64,000 nt of DNA, from NCBI GenBank assembly GCA_951804985.1, contig OX638133.1, positions 9,568,501 through 9,632,500 of the forward strand, written 5' to 3'. Position numbers and translations under genes: made by a program. Below, in pieces: positions 37,492 to 49,089 of the stretch (positions are counted from its first letter, which is position 1; every line of letters starts with the position of its first letter). The notes beneath the pieces were generated by a model. It worked only from the letters and a program-made list of their open reading frames with translations. It was not told where the DNA came from and searched no databases. Origin of the DNA: Dryomyza anilis (taxonomy: Eukaryota; Arthropoda; Insecta; Diptera; Dryomyzidae).

Positions 37492-37678
37492 AAAATATCA
37501 ATATACATAATTTTGAATTGTTTCATAGCCGATACGACATTTAATTGTATTGATTAAATAATTAATTATATTAATTAATAAGTTGAGTGAAGAAAATTTA
37601 AAGGATATTAACACGATGAAAAAAATGTTTTTTTTTTAATTTCTTTTTATTTATCTTATATTTATTTATTTTATATTT

Positions 37679-38158
37679 GGATCATTCCACGTCAATTCAC
37701 CGAGCTTTGACCCCCTCCGATTTGCTTCATATTTTAAAATGTTGTTATTATTGATCAATGAAGTTTAAATTTAATTTTTCAGTTTTCTATCGCATCCCCT
37801 CATCCCCTTACCAAACTGTAAAAACACGATTTTTGCTGTTTTGCATCAAAGGCGCCCATTTTTTAGTAACACGGTTTGTACTTAAGACATATGAGTATAT
37901 ACCAGTTTTTATTGATGTATCTCAAACCAATCCAAAATTAGGGTGATTTATATACTAAAAAACAGGATTTTCAAAGTTAAGAAAAAATAGAAGAAAAATT
38001 CTTACCACTCCGTATTTTTAGAGTTTTCTAAGGTGGTGCGATAGAAAACTGAAAAATTAAATTTAAACTTCATTGAGCAATAATAAAAACATATTAGGAT
38101 ATGAAACAAATCGAAGGTGGTCAGGATCAAACCTCGGCAAATTGACGTGGAATGCCCC
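37679..38158. repeat. 480-bp foldback element with CATTCCACGTCAATT ends
   Basis: The left end GGATCATTCCACGTCAATTC and the right end AAATTGACGTGGAATGCCCC are inverted. The arms pair further through TGAAGTTTAAATTTAATTTT and CAGTTTTCTATCGCA against TGCGATAGAAAACTG. The 62-codon open frame inside is repeat sequence. A GGTGTGGAATGGCCC end-like phrase near 21740 may be a remnant. Confidence 0.75.
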
Positions 38159-38254
38159 ATTTATTATATTTTTTATTTACTATTTTACTTAACTACGTGT
38201 TTTTTGAAGTTTAAAAAACGATGTAAAATAAGTTCGCTACAACAGTATCTGTAA

Positions 38255-38360
38255 AACTGTGTGGTGCATGTAAAACAGTGTATTAGCTGTAAAACTGTGC
38301 ATTGACTGTAAAACTGTCGGTTGGTGTGTATGCTATATATTAGCATAAACACCAACCTAG
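38255..38360. repeat. Short CTGTAAAACTGTG repeats with inverted ACCAAC arms
   Basis: Four imperfect copies of CTGTAAAACTGTG lie between about 38248 and 38318, followed by GGTTGGTGTGTATGCTATAT and its inverse near 38340-38358. This looks like the hairpin end of a small degraded element. Confidence 0.45.
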
Positions 38361-39003
38361 AAAGTATTCGATTTATACCTTTTAATTTAGTGAAGCAATT
38401 TAATAAATTTATATACTTTTTTTGTAATATTTTTAGTTAAACTGTTATTGTCTATGAGTCCCTTTGCCTATATTAGAGTCTATCTGCCCTGTTCCATTTT
38501 GCCTTTCTTTTTATCAGTCTTTCTGTTTCTCTCCTTGGTATTTGATTGTTCGCCACTTATTACTGTTGACATCGTTAGTAGCTCTTGCAGTGATCCGTTA
38601 CGTCCATAAAATACAGTACAGTGCACAAAGCCAGTCGCACGTCCAGCCGGAATTTCATATCCCTGTTAAGCACCGTAATATGTAGCCAGCATGTGGGAAA
38701 CATGTAACTGTTTTTTTTTTTTTTTTGTTTGGGTTTACTTAGACATTTTATATATATATATTTTATTGTCTGTGTGTTTGGATCTGTGTGTTGGTATTAA
38801 CGTTTGTCGTATTAACGTTTGTGCAGCTAAATTAGTTTCGCCGCCAAAGTGATTCCCATAATTGCCATCGTGGCATTCATATTTCTAGATATCTCTGTAT
38901 CTGCATCTATTTCTCCTTTATCCCTGTTTCAGTATTTGCGACTGTCTGTGTCTGTGTCTGTGTGAATGTGATTATGTGTGATTGTATTGTAATACTTTGT
39001 GTA

Positions 39004-39876
39004 CACACAGAAAAAACCTCTTTTAACATGAGGTTCAGTGTTTCAAACGAAATACATTTGTTGTAACCTCATGTCATTGAAACATTTTTTTTCTAACTTT
39101 ACTCTAACCGAAATGTTAGTCCTTGCAACTGCACGTTCAGTTGTCGTAACCTCATGGTTGCATTTTTCATTGTGTCAAAATTTGACGTTTGTGCATTTGT
39201 TACTGTGATTGAGTAAGTTGTTGTATCAACAAAATAAATGTCAAACCTCATGTCTATCAGCAGTTCGGTTGCCAGTTTCTTAATAACTGTTATGGACACA
39301 TAGAGAAATAAAGAAACGTCAAAAACTTTTACAATTTGCAAATAATAGCAAATTCATTAATTACGTAAAAATGAGAAATATATAAATATAAATAAAATAA
39401 TTAATCAATTTAATACAAATTTCTATATAAATAAAAAAAATATTTGACCATATGTGGCAATAGAAATAGTTTTGTTTTTTTTTTTTATAATTATGGTGAA
39501 ATAAAATAATAAATTTGTCTTTTCATACTGGTATTATTTTTTAGGAAACAGGAATTAGTAGATATACTCATTGAAATTGTGTGCGTGAAATATTTACGCA
39601 TCTATAATACATATAGAACTTTACATAAATAAGTTTTATAAATAAAAAAATCATTATTAAAATAAACTTTCAATTGGATGTTACGGCATGCTTGCTGACT
39701 AGGAGGTTGGCACAACCTCATGCTTGTTGACAAGGAGGTTGGCACAACCTCATGCTTGTTGGCTAGGGAGTTGGTACAACCTCATACTTGCTGAATAGGA
39801 GGTTGCCACAACCGAATAATTCGGAAGGGTAGGGTATTGTAGTTGGTTGCCGCAACAAATCAGTTTACTGTGTGTG
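39004..39876. repeat. MITE with CACACAGA ends, CATGAGGTTR family, long copy
   Basis: The left end CACACAGAAAAAACCTCTTT is preceded by TA. The right end TTTACTGTGTGTG is its partial inverse. Short motifs CATGAGGTT and AACCTCATG recur in both orientations along the element. Near the right end is a 32-bp minisatellite (listed separately). It shares its ends with the short copy at 24105-24418. Confidence 0.65.
39687..39813. repeat. 32-bp minisatellite, four units
   Basis: Four imperfect 32-bp units start CATGCTTG (or CATACTTG) and end GGTTGGCACAACCT. Each unit contains the inverted pair AGGTTG/CAACCT, so each can form a small hairpin. It lies within the CACACAGA-ended element. Confidence 0.85.
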
Positions 39877-41380
39877 GGTGTGAGGTAACGAATTATTTTC
39901 AGCATTGTTACAACGGAACTATTTCATTTCGAATTCTTTTCTTTTAATTATTGTTAAAAAAATATTTTTTTTTAATAATTATTATTTTAAAACTAAAAAA
40001 AGTAAAACTAAAATTAAAAAATTTAAAACTATAAAAATTAATTGAATTACTATAAATAAAAGAATTAATAGCATTAATTTAACTAATAGATTAACTAATA
40101 TGAAAAAAGTTTTCTTTATAGTTTAAAATGAAACTGAATTAAAGTCGAAAAAAAAATACAAATTTCCTTTATAATGCCAACGAAATAGACAATTTTTGGA
40201 ACAAAAACGCCTCATAAACTAACAACAGGCAACTAGTGCAACTGACACAGCGCCCAAATGAAGGCTCACGAATGCGCATAAATTGGCGGAAAGAGCGCGC
40301 GCATCGGAAACGCGCCAGAAAACTTCTTTCAATGCCAAAAAGCTAGAACTACACTAAAAGGGTATGTGCTATAAAATTATTAGCTGTTGTTCATATTTGT
40401 GATTTATTTTTTCTTTTGTATTTTATTTTTATTTTTTTTTGTTTTTATCTTGTTTGTGTTTATTTTATTTTTGTGGTATTTTATTTTCTCTAGTTTTGTT
40501 ATTATTTTCATTTTCGTTGATGCTGCAAAAAACACTGATTATACAAAATTCCCGAAAATAATATGGACTGGGCGCAGAGCCAAAATCAAGGCGCAAAACT
40601 TGGCATAATTGAATAATAATAAAAAGCAAGAAAAAAGTAACGAACAAATACTGTTAAGGGACAGTAGCAGCAGAAAGAGGCCCCTTACAATAACAACAAA
40701 GAGCCACGCAGATAACGAAGCGTATTAATAAGGATAAGCATCATAAGCCGATACCAAAGTGTCAGCCGACTATAAGACAGAAAGAACCTTCATGGCGTAT
40801 ACTGTGTGTATATTTTATGCGTCTCCCAGAACTCAGAATGGGTTTTATGTGCCTTCGTGGGCCGGACAATAAGCATGGTGACCATGATTCTTCGTCGACT
40901 GTATGTGTATTTAAGGATTAACAGACGTTTAGAACATGAAATAATCAAGGATAACGGCACAATGATGAGGCTGCTGGCGGGCATGATGAAATTCAAGGAT
41001 TTAATTTTGTTGTATTTTCTTTGCATACTTGGTTTATTTAACAATAAGTGCTATAGAAAAAAAATAAAAAAGAGAAAATTGTATAGCAATGTAAGACTTT
41101 GGGGATTTTTGTTTTAAAAAAAAAGTGACCGACAAAAATCATTTTAATTTTTTGAAAAAAAAAAAAAAATGTCACAAACAAATGATTTTATGCATTAAAG
41201 TAATTTTTTGTATTTAACGTGATGTTTTCTGCGTCTGATATAGAAAAGATTATTTATTAATTTATTTACTCGAGTTGAAATTTGGTTCAGGATAAGAAAA
41301 GTATCTATTCAGGAAATCCTGAAAATTTGTTCAGGTTGGGATCAGGTATTAAAATCAGAAACTGATTTTAAATGTGACGC
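39877..41380. other. Intergenic stretch, no supported gene
   Basis: The segment at 40190-41040 is less AT-rich and looks single-copy, but the overlapping 60-100-codon frames on both strands show no domain or splice context. T-rich and A-rich runs dominate the rest. Nothing else is supported. Confidence 0.4.
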
Positions 41381-41576
41381 ACTTTTAATTGTATTTCCTC
41401 ATCAGGTCAGTGATGCCAACTGGAGGGGAATTCCCCAAATGGCGGGGGATTTTAGTCTTCGCGGGTAATCGGAGAATGGTCCACTTTTGGTGGGGAATTT
41501 CAAATTTCAAATGATCTGTTACATTTTCTACATTTTGAAAACAAAAAAACAAAAATTTTGAACAAAGCAAATTAAT

Positions 41577-41790
41577 TAGTCGGTGCATTTTCAGCAATTA
41601 TATTTGCTAAAATGCGCCGACTAAATTATTTGCTGCATTGACGTACAAATATTCATATTAGCGAACGCAATTGTTTATATAACGTAGAATAGAAAATGTT
41701 TTCATTAAATTAGTGAATTTCATTGCTGGATTGATTAATGAATGCAATTAATATCGGTCGCTATATTTACGTCGATTATTTTTGTCTGTG
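41577..41790. repeat. 5'-truncated copy of the CACAGAAAAAATA MITE family
   Basis: It matches the right ~60% of 25825-26165, including GCGCCGACTAAATTATTTGC, GACGTACAAATATTCATATT and the end CGATTATTTTTGTCTGTG followed by TA. The left end is missing. Confidence 0.75.
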
Positions 41791-42479
41791 TATAAAATCG
41801 AATTTGATGGAATGTCTTTAAATTCCAATCTTTCAAAATGTAGAAAATGTGATAGATCATAATTTGGCATTTAAATATAATTTTCGACATTGTTTGCTCC
41901 AATGCAAAAATATTTTTGTCTGCATAAACGCCAATTTTAATTGCTAATTAAAACCTCATTTAAAAAGATCCAGTTTTTCAGACACATTTTAAAATTAAAC
42001 TTAGTTTAAACTAGATGTTATTTCGTTCATAGTCAACATATCACAAATAAAATGTCACATCAACTGATTACTAATTGTTTATCCCTCTGTAAAGTTGAAA
42101 GGATTTCATACATTTGATTAGGAACTATAGAATTTTAAAACTGTGTAAAAATCGTCTTTTTAAATTGAACGACGTTTAACTATGTTAGCAATAAATATGG
42201 AACCACTTGCTAATGACAAATATTTTTTTCTCAAATTGTATTGTCATTCAAAAATTAAAGAAATTAAAAAAAAATTTCAGAAATATCTATGAAAATAAGT
42301 AGTAGAACTTGTTCAACTATTTAAGTTCTTGCAATGATACAGAAAACAGCCAATGTGAAAAAATGTATTACATTTCGTTTTTATTAAAAATGTATTAAAA
42401 ACACCATTTATTCTCAGTGTGTTTAAATTACATTCGTGTTAGGAATTGTATGGGGGAATATTTATCTTTCCAAAGATTC

Positions 42480-43330
42480 AGATTTTTTTACAGAAAATGT
42501 AATGTTGCCTTTCGATTCATTGAATATCAAGGATTCATAGGTGAAATATCTGTATCTTTGGAAATTCTGTATCTCCTAAAGAAGCGTTTTTTCAAGGTCA
42601 CAGTTCAGAATTTTCACAAATGGGCCACAATTGGTTTGGTTTATTAATTATAAAAAAATACTGCAATTTTTTACAGAAAATGTAATGATGCCATACGATT
42701 CACTGAATATCAAGGATTCATAGGTGAAATATCTGTATCTTTGGAAATTCTGTATCTCCTAAACGAAGCGTTTTTTCAAGGTCACAGTTCAGAATTTTCA
42801 CAAATGAGCTACAATTGGTTTGGTTTATTATTTATAAAAAAATACTGCAATTTTTTACAGAAAATATAATGATGCTTTTCGATTCACTGAATATCAAGGA
42901 TTCATATATGAAATTTCTGTATCTTTGGAAATTCTGTATCTCCTAAAGGAAGCGTTTTTTCAAAGTCACAGTTCAGAATTTTCACAAATGTGCTACACAT
43001 TCGATTCACTGAATATCAAGGATTCATTGTTGAAATTTTTGTATCTTTGGAAATTCTGTATCTCCAAAACGGAGCGTTTTTTCAAGGTCATAGTTCAGAA
43101 TTTCACAAATATGCTACAATTGGTTTGGTTTATTAATTATAAAAAAATACTGAGATTTTTTACAGAAAATGTAATGATGCTATTCAATTCACTGAATATC
43201 AAGGATTCGTAGTTGAAATTTCTGTATCTTTGGAAATTCTGTATCTCCTAAACGGAACGTTTATTAAAGGTCGTAGTTCGTAATTTTCACAAATGTGCTA
43301 CACTTGGTTTAGTTGCGGCATTTTGTTAAA
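42480..43330 (+). repeat. ~184-bp minisatellite, about four and a half units
   Basis: The landmark TTTTTTACAGAAAATGTAAT recurs at about 42484, 42667, 42851 and 43156, giving a period of 183-184 bp. One unit (about 42990-43010) is internally deleted. Other landmarks are GAATATCAAGGATTCATAGG and GTATCTTTGGAAATTCTGTA. Short open frames in the array are a by-product of the repeat. Confidence 0.9.
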
Positions 43331-43670
43331 AATCTCGAGGAGAAAGACAATATGAGTTGGTTTCACTGCATCAGGTATTCCTGTCGAAAAAAAGATTTCT
43401 TTCCTTTCTTTTGTTTCCACATCTCTTATTTTTTATATTTCATATAATTTAAAAATTGCATAACATTCAATAAAATGTGTCCTATGACTATTATTGTGGT
43501 ACACTCTTACATTTTCAATTATATAGTCTTATATATTCTATAATACTTCTGCTAGTTTTCAATAATTTATATGGCAAATGTAAAAGCATTTTAAATTTCA
43601 AAATTTTTTTGATGAAAACTAAGTGGATAGGGCATATTTTAAAGATTAGAACCGATGGAAAAAAGATAAT

Positions 43671-44192
43671 AACCCAGCAAACATTTTGAGTCTTTTAAGA
43701 CTCCTAAATGTGTCATATTTATGAGTGTTACACACATATATGTGCAATTAAAAGAGTCCAAAAAGGCTCCCGACTCCTGGGTAGAGTGCCCCATTTTATG
43801 AGCCCAAAAACCCTCATATTTCTGACTCTTTTATTACACCTAAAACACTCATATTTGAGCGCTAGAAAGTGCCCAAAAAGGCTCTCAACCCATGGGTAGG
43901 AGGCACCATTTTATGAGCCCAAAAACCCTCACATTTCTGACACTTTTATTACTCCTAAAACACTCATATTTGAGCACTGAAAGGATTCTAAAAAGGCATG
44001 GGTAGTGCACACGCATTAAAAATCCGCGTAGTTTTTATACCCTACACTAAGAGTGAAAGGGTATATTCAGTTTGGTACGCCGTTTGTAACACCCAGAAGA
44101 AAGCATCTCCGGTATGGAAAAGTATATATATTCTTGATCAGCATGACCTCCTGAGTCGATTTAGCGATGTCCGTCTGTCCGTCTGTCTGTCC

Positions 44193-44230
<38 letters not shown>

Positions 44231-45385
44231 CTGTCTGTTGAAATCCCTAAGACTTTTAAAATTGAAGAGCTAGATAAATGAAACTTATAACTTAGATTAC
44301 TAATATACCTACGCTGTATGTGCGAAAAAATTGGCGAGATCGGTCCATGGTGACCTATGATCCGACCACTTATGTTCAAATACCACATATAAAATGTACA
44401 TATAAAGATCAATTTTTATGTATACGTGCTTAGGTAAACTTTGTTGGTCAAATATATATTGACATCATGCTCAAATACATGATAATAATGTTTTCCGGCG
44501 AAAAGACTTGTGGTTCACAAAAAAAAAAATCGAAATTCGGTACACCTACCCATTTGTAAATATGGGTATCAAATGAATGGAAATTCTTCAGCGATTGAAT
44601 GTTTGTAGTTATTTTCAGGATTCGTATACCCTGGTGACCTATATATCACTTTGAATGGTAACCACACATATGTGTAGGGTATTTATAGTCGGCTTAGACC
44701 GACTATAATTTTGATAATCCTAACTATCATAATTACACCTACTTTAAAATTTCCCATGTGATCTAACCTTCCCAACTGGTTCTTTCTTCAGAACTATAGA
44801 ATGTGTCTGAAATTAATCCAACATAGTACATGTTCATGTTTATCTTAGTCCAGTCATCCGTGAGAAAATGCATTCATTTTAAAAAATCCATTTAATATGC
44901 AGGTTTGTCTGTTGAATTTACACTAATATTTTATTATTTTTCGTTTGATTTCAAATTCGAAACGAATATAAGTATTTCAATTTTATTTAAACAGTAGGCT
45001 CCTAAAGCCAGCATAAATAAGATACTTTTATGCCTCCCTTTTCTGAGTGCTCCTAAAATACTCCTAATTTGATGATTTTATGAGTTTGATTTGAGGGGGC
45101 TCCTAAAGCGCTCATAAATGGGACTCTTTTATGAGTAAAATTTTGGAGCGTTCCTAAAACGTTCTAAAATATAGAACTTTTATGAGTCTATTTTCTGAGC
45201 GCTCAGAAACAATTTTATTTTTTGATGCTTTTTTTATGAGTAATATTTTTGAGAGCTCCGAAAACAGTCTTAAATGAGATTCTTTTAAGAGTAATTTTTC
45301 TGAGGGCTCATAAAACACTCAAAAATTTGTCTCCTTTATGACTCCAATTTCAGAGCGCTCCTAAATTGCTTAATGGGTTGTGCTG
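43671..45385. repeat. CTCCTAAAA/TTTTATGAG-rich repeat, split by a DINE-1 copy
   Basis: The left part (43671-44030) contains two ~130-bp direct units with CCCATTTTATGAGCCCAAAA and CACTCATATTTGAGC. The right part (about 44990-45380) has the same vocabulary inverted (GGGCTCCTAAAGCGCTCATA, GACTCTTTTATGAGTAAAAT). The outer edges AACCCAGCAAACATTTTGAG and AATTGCTTAATGGGTT are weakly inverted, so this may be one large foldback element with the DINE-1 copy at 44036 inserted in its middle. Confidence 0.55.
44036..44785 (+). mobile_element. DINE-1/INE-1-like element, diverged copy D with GTCT microsatellite
   Basis: It begins TATACCCTACACTAAGAGTG with the subterminal inverse AAAGGGTATATTC, continues with GGTATGGAAAAGTATATATA and TTCTTGATCAGCATGACC, and then has a long GTCTGTCTGTCC microsatellite at 44170-44238. 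It ends with TATAGTCGG/CCGACTATA hairpin arms and ATCTAACCTTCCCAACTGG. The plan matches the other three copies, but the middle differs, so it belongs to a separate subfamily. Confidence 0.8.
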
Positions 45386-46466
45386 CTGCAGATGTTAAAA
45401 GTGAAGTGAGTGTTCCATCGCACCACGAGGCAAATGTCACCTTTGACGTTTGTTCTTGTCATGTGTATCTGTAATGCGTTGCGGACTTTTTGGGCAGAGT
45501 TGCCAACCGTTCTAATGATTCGCCTTATGTTGGTATAATGCGGCTTTCACATCAGATGATGATATAATGTTTAATCTCGCCGCGCGAACAATTTCTCTTG
45601 ATAATTAAAAAACAATTTGCAGTTTTTCTATAAAATATTTTTTATATATATTTTTATTTTTTATTCTTAGTATTCACTGAAAATTCCCTAAAAATTCGAT
45701 AATAAAATCAAAATCATCACCCACGAATTATATAGAATTGGTGTATGGGATGCCCAAAGGATCCTCACTTTTTTCTCTTTTTGTTGAGTAGTGAAATTAT
45801 TAAAACAAAAACAAATGGTTTGTTAAATTTATTAACATTCAGAATTTAATTTATTACACCATCTAAAGAGAAGAAATTCAGAAATATGACACTACATATA
45901 TCACTACTTAACATATCGTTCGGAATTATTCATTTGCAGTTTTAAAGATTATTGAAGGATAAAAGTTTAAAAGAACATTAATAAGATAAAATAATACATA
46001 AAATTGCCAAGATTTTCCTCTTTCAACCAATTACGCCATCGTATTTCAATAAATCTTTTGAAAGTTTGAAGTTCTTTTAAAAGGAAATGGGATCACGAAA
46101 TAAAAAAAAAACTGTAAATGCATTGTATCTCCATTTGGTTCCTAGTTTCAGACCTATATCATTTGGCGCATGTGTAACGAATTTTAAAAATTTAAAATAT
46201 TTTCGACTTTTAAATGTGTTTAACCCTTCTGCAAGGGCCCAATCTTACGGAAAATAGCGATTTAGGTATTTCAATCAAATTCGTATTGAGTGTCGAAAAA
46301 ATATTTTTTTTGTTCTTGTTTTTTATTATTTTTTTGTTAAAAATGATTAAAAAATTTAATTTAATAAATAAACTCATGTTTTTATATCCAATTATATATT
46401 TATGGCAATGAGTGGGTCAATTTGACCCAATTTGAATAGGGTATGTTTGCAATTTGTGCACAAGGA
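45386..46466. other. 3' flank of acyl-CoA synthetase copy 1
   Basis: The part at about 45680-45860 shares blocks with 52960-53170 (GTTGAGTAGTGAAATTATTA then AAAAC, and TTTATTAACATTCARAATTT), showing that the segmental duplication extends past the gene's 3' end. The part at 45900-46440 has no counterpart by the second copy and looks like an insertion or unshared DNA. No ORF is supported. Confidence 0.55.
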
Positions 46467-48819
46467 TTAAATAAACAGTTTGTTTGCCTCAATCGAGCCA
46501 TTTACAACATCTTGAGCCAAACAAATGTCCTTCATTTTCCGACGCACCACTTTGCCATTCGAGTTCCGAATAAGTTGTGGCACAAAATAGACGCCCCCAT
46601 TCAGCCGTTTGTGTTCCGGCGTCGACCCCTCCTTCGGCCCCTTTACATGCGCCACAATCTTTGCCGCATTCAAGGCGCTACCTTCGCGACGCACCACAGC
46701 CGCAGCGGCTCTATGGCCCACAATCTCATCCCACACGCCGAATACACAAACCTCCAACACATCTGGCAACTCTGCAATGGCTGCCTCAATCGTGTGCGGC
46801 GTAAATTTGATACCATTGTATTTCATGATATCATTGCAACGATCCAACAAATACAAATACTGCTCATCATCGAAATAGCCCAGGTCTCCGGTGCGAATCC
46901 AACCGCAGGCGTCGATTATGCATTCGGTGCCCTGTGCATTGCCATAGTAACCGGTCCAATTCATATTATTTTTCACACAAACCTCGCCCACTTGCAGCGG
47001 CCCCAGCGATTGCACGGACGACTCCCCCTCATCTGGATCCACGTTGACAATTTTCACACAGACATTTGACAAAAGTTTACCCGCCGATTCTACCTTGTCC
47101 GTATCATAATTAGACGCTATGCCACCATATTCGCTGATTCCATAACAGTTAAATAGCATAGCCGGCGGCGTTAGGGACGCACGTATACGTTCCATTGATG
47201 CAACGTTGCAATGGCCGCCTGCCATGAAGATCTTTTGGATGTGCGCCATTGTCATTTTGTTGTAGCGCACAGACTGTGACAACTGCACCATATGTCGCGT
47301 AGTGATCGCCAAAAATGTGACCTTGTACTTGACCAACAAATCGAGCAGATAATCAACGTCGAACGCTTGCGTTGTGACGATGCGACGACCGCCGTATATC
47401 ACACTAAAAATGATGTTGTGCAGACCCAACCCCCAGTCGACGGTGCTGAAGGTTAACATGATGTCAGTGCCGTGTATAAAGCTGTCGAAATTTTCAAAAA
47501 AATAATTAATGTAACTATTTTAAAGTGTATAGAATAATCGAACAATGAAAACAAACAAATATAAATTTATATAACCCAAATCGATTAGATATTCACGTCT
47601 CCGAGTGAAAGTAGTGACACCACTAATCACACTCACACCCTGCATAACCTAACTTTCCTGGACTATAATCCAACTTTAAGCAGTAAGCATAGGTCATATG
47701 AGAAATTTTTCTAAAGCAACTATAAATACCCTATAATGTTTGAAAACAAAATAGAAAATCGGGACTGGAAAAACCGATAGACAGATCTAAATTACTTAGT
47801 TACTTAGAGAATGAATTGAGGCATCGAAGGCTTACTGGGTAATGACTTAAATTGATTCTAAAATACGATAGGTTCGACGTTACAATATCGTTTTATTTCG
47901 TACGGTTAATACTATATCATACCCAAAGTCAAAGGCTAACGCTGCAGAAGACTTGGTCACCGCCTTCGGCAGACCAGTGGTGCCGGAGGTAGATAGAATG
48001 GCGGCAGTCTGTGTTGGTCCATATTTCAGAGGTTGTGGTCTATAAAAAAATACATTACTGTTTATAGTTTCATAAAAACGATAGATAAGACAAAAAATAA
48101 CGTTTATGTTAATTGTTAATCATCTAAAATAAATTTAAAACTTTGAAAAAATATTTTATAAGTAACCAAGCAATATTAAAATCAAAATTTGTCTGTTATC
48201 TAAATCAAATCTTAATACTTACTGATAAAAATGCTCGCTTGTCGTGGGCTTCAACAGTTCTTCAATCTTTGTCACACCCGTTACGTGATTACAGAGTGTA
48301 TAGAATTGCGTTTGAAAGTCTTCAGTGGCTATTTTTAGATCGTCATACATTTTGCCATCACAAAATATAAGCTTTGGCTTTGTAATATTCAAAAGATATC
48401 TCAAAACCGCTGCAAAGTAATCCATTTCAAATCTTATTCCGATATTTTTGAAAACTACATTCAGACTTACATTTCTCCTGCATAATACCAACGGTATGAA
48501 CTGCTGTTCCATGCAACCAACACCCAATGATAACGGGAAACAACATGGTGGTGTTGGGCGCTACCACGCCCACTACATCGTCCTGTGTTATACCCAATTT
48601 TGACAGTTGTTGCGCCACACGTATGGCATACGTTAGTGCCTCACCGTAGGTCAGTGTTACGCCTTCCGAATCGCATATCTGACAGATTTCCGTCGGCGAC
48701 TTACTACGCAACATGCTGAATGCGATGCGTCCCACAGAACAATCAGCGGAGAATACTCGTTGGGTGCTCGGACCACGCCACACCTTTGATTCGGCATCGT
48801 AAGTGGTATTGGAATTCAT
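46467..48819 (-). CDS. Acyl-CoA synthetase, ANL superfamily (4-coumarate-CoA ligase/luciferase-like), copy 1
   Basis: Four coding exons, 48819-48471, 48409-48223, 48039-47923 and 47481-46467, join in phase to 1668 nt (555 aa), usual for the family. Members activate a carboxylic acid with ATP to an acyl-AMP and then transfer it to CoA; the substrate cannot be told from sequence. The phosphate-binding loop STSGTTGLPKAV is at ~195-206, the aromatic/substrate motif YGISE at ~331-335, TGDLGYFD at ~415, the hinge DRCNDIMKYNG at ~431, and the C-terminal catalytic lysine in NSNGKVVRRKM near 527. The protein ends NKLFI, so it has no SKL-type peroxisome signal; the location is probably cytosolic but not shown. 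The ATG at 48819 is chosen because MNSNTTYDAESKVWRGP is the usual start of the family; an upstream in-frame ATG is less likely. It is a tandem paralogue of 53241-57120 and appears intact. Confidence 0.9.
47482..47922. other. Intron 3 of acyl-CoA synthetase copy 1
   Basis: A 441-bp intron with minus-strand donor GTATGA and acceptor TTTCGACAG. It is the position at which copy 2 has a ~1.96-kb intron. No repeat ends or ORFs are seen inside. Confidence 0.75.
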
Positions 48820-49089
48820 TTTAAAAATACGTATCTTGCGTCTGCACAGCAGTATCAATTCTTTGCAACTGATGAATCTGGCCTCCTAACCGATCACTTT
48901 TTATATGAGAAACGAAACTTATCTAATGTGTCGGTGTCATGTTAACTATGTTATGATGATCCATGTTTAGGAATTAACATGGTCGGAGTATTAATGTGTT
49001 CATCGGCTAATGCTGGTATCAAAGATTGCTGTGTGTGTTGTGAATTCGCATTACTTAGTTAAGTAATATACAATATTTTAGTGATTATG

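Noticed and set aside
37307..37501. Poly-YI open frame
   Set aside because: Translation of the TA microsatellite.
40790..41117. Overlapping 84- and 103-codon frames on both strands
   Set aside because: No homology that I recognise, no splice sites, and the frames mirror each other; likely noncoding.
42417..43212. Two open frames of 76 and 95 codons
   Set aside because: They lie within the 184-bp minisatellite and repeat the same peptide phrases.
43998..44412. Cysteine-rich SVCLSVCLSVC frame and its D/R/Q-rich complement
   Set aside because: Translation of the GTCT microsatellite inside a DINE-1-like element.
46443..47069. 208-codon open frame on the plus strand
   Set aside because: It is the antisense of acyl-CoA synthetase exon 4; the same frame recurs opposite copy 2 and has no domain of its own.
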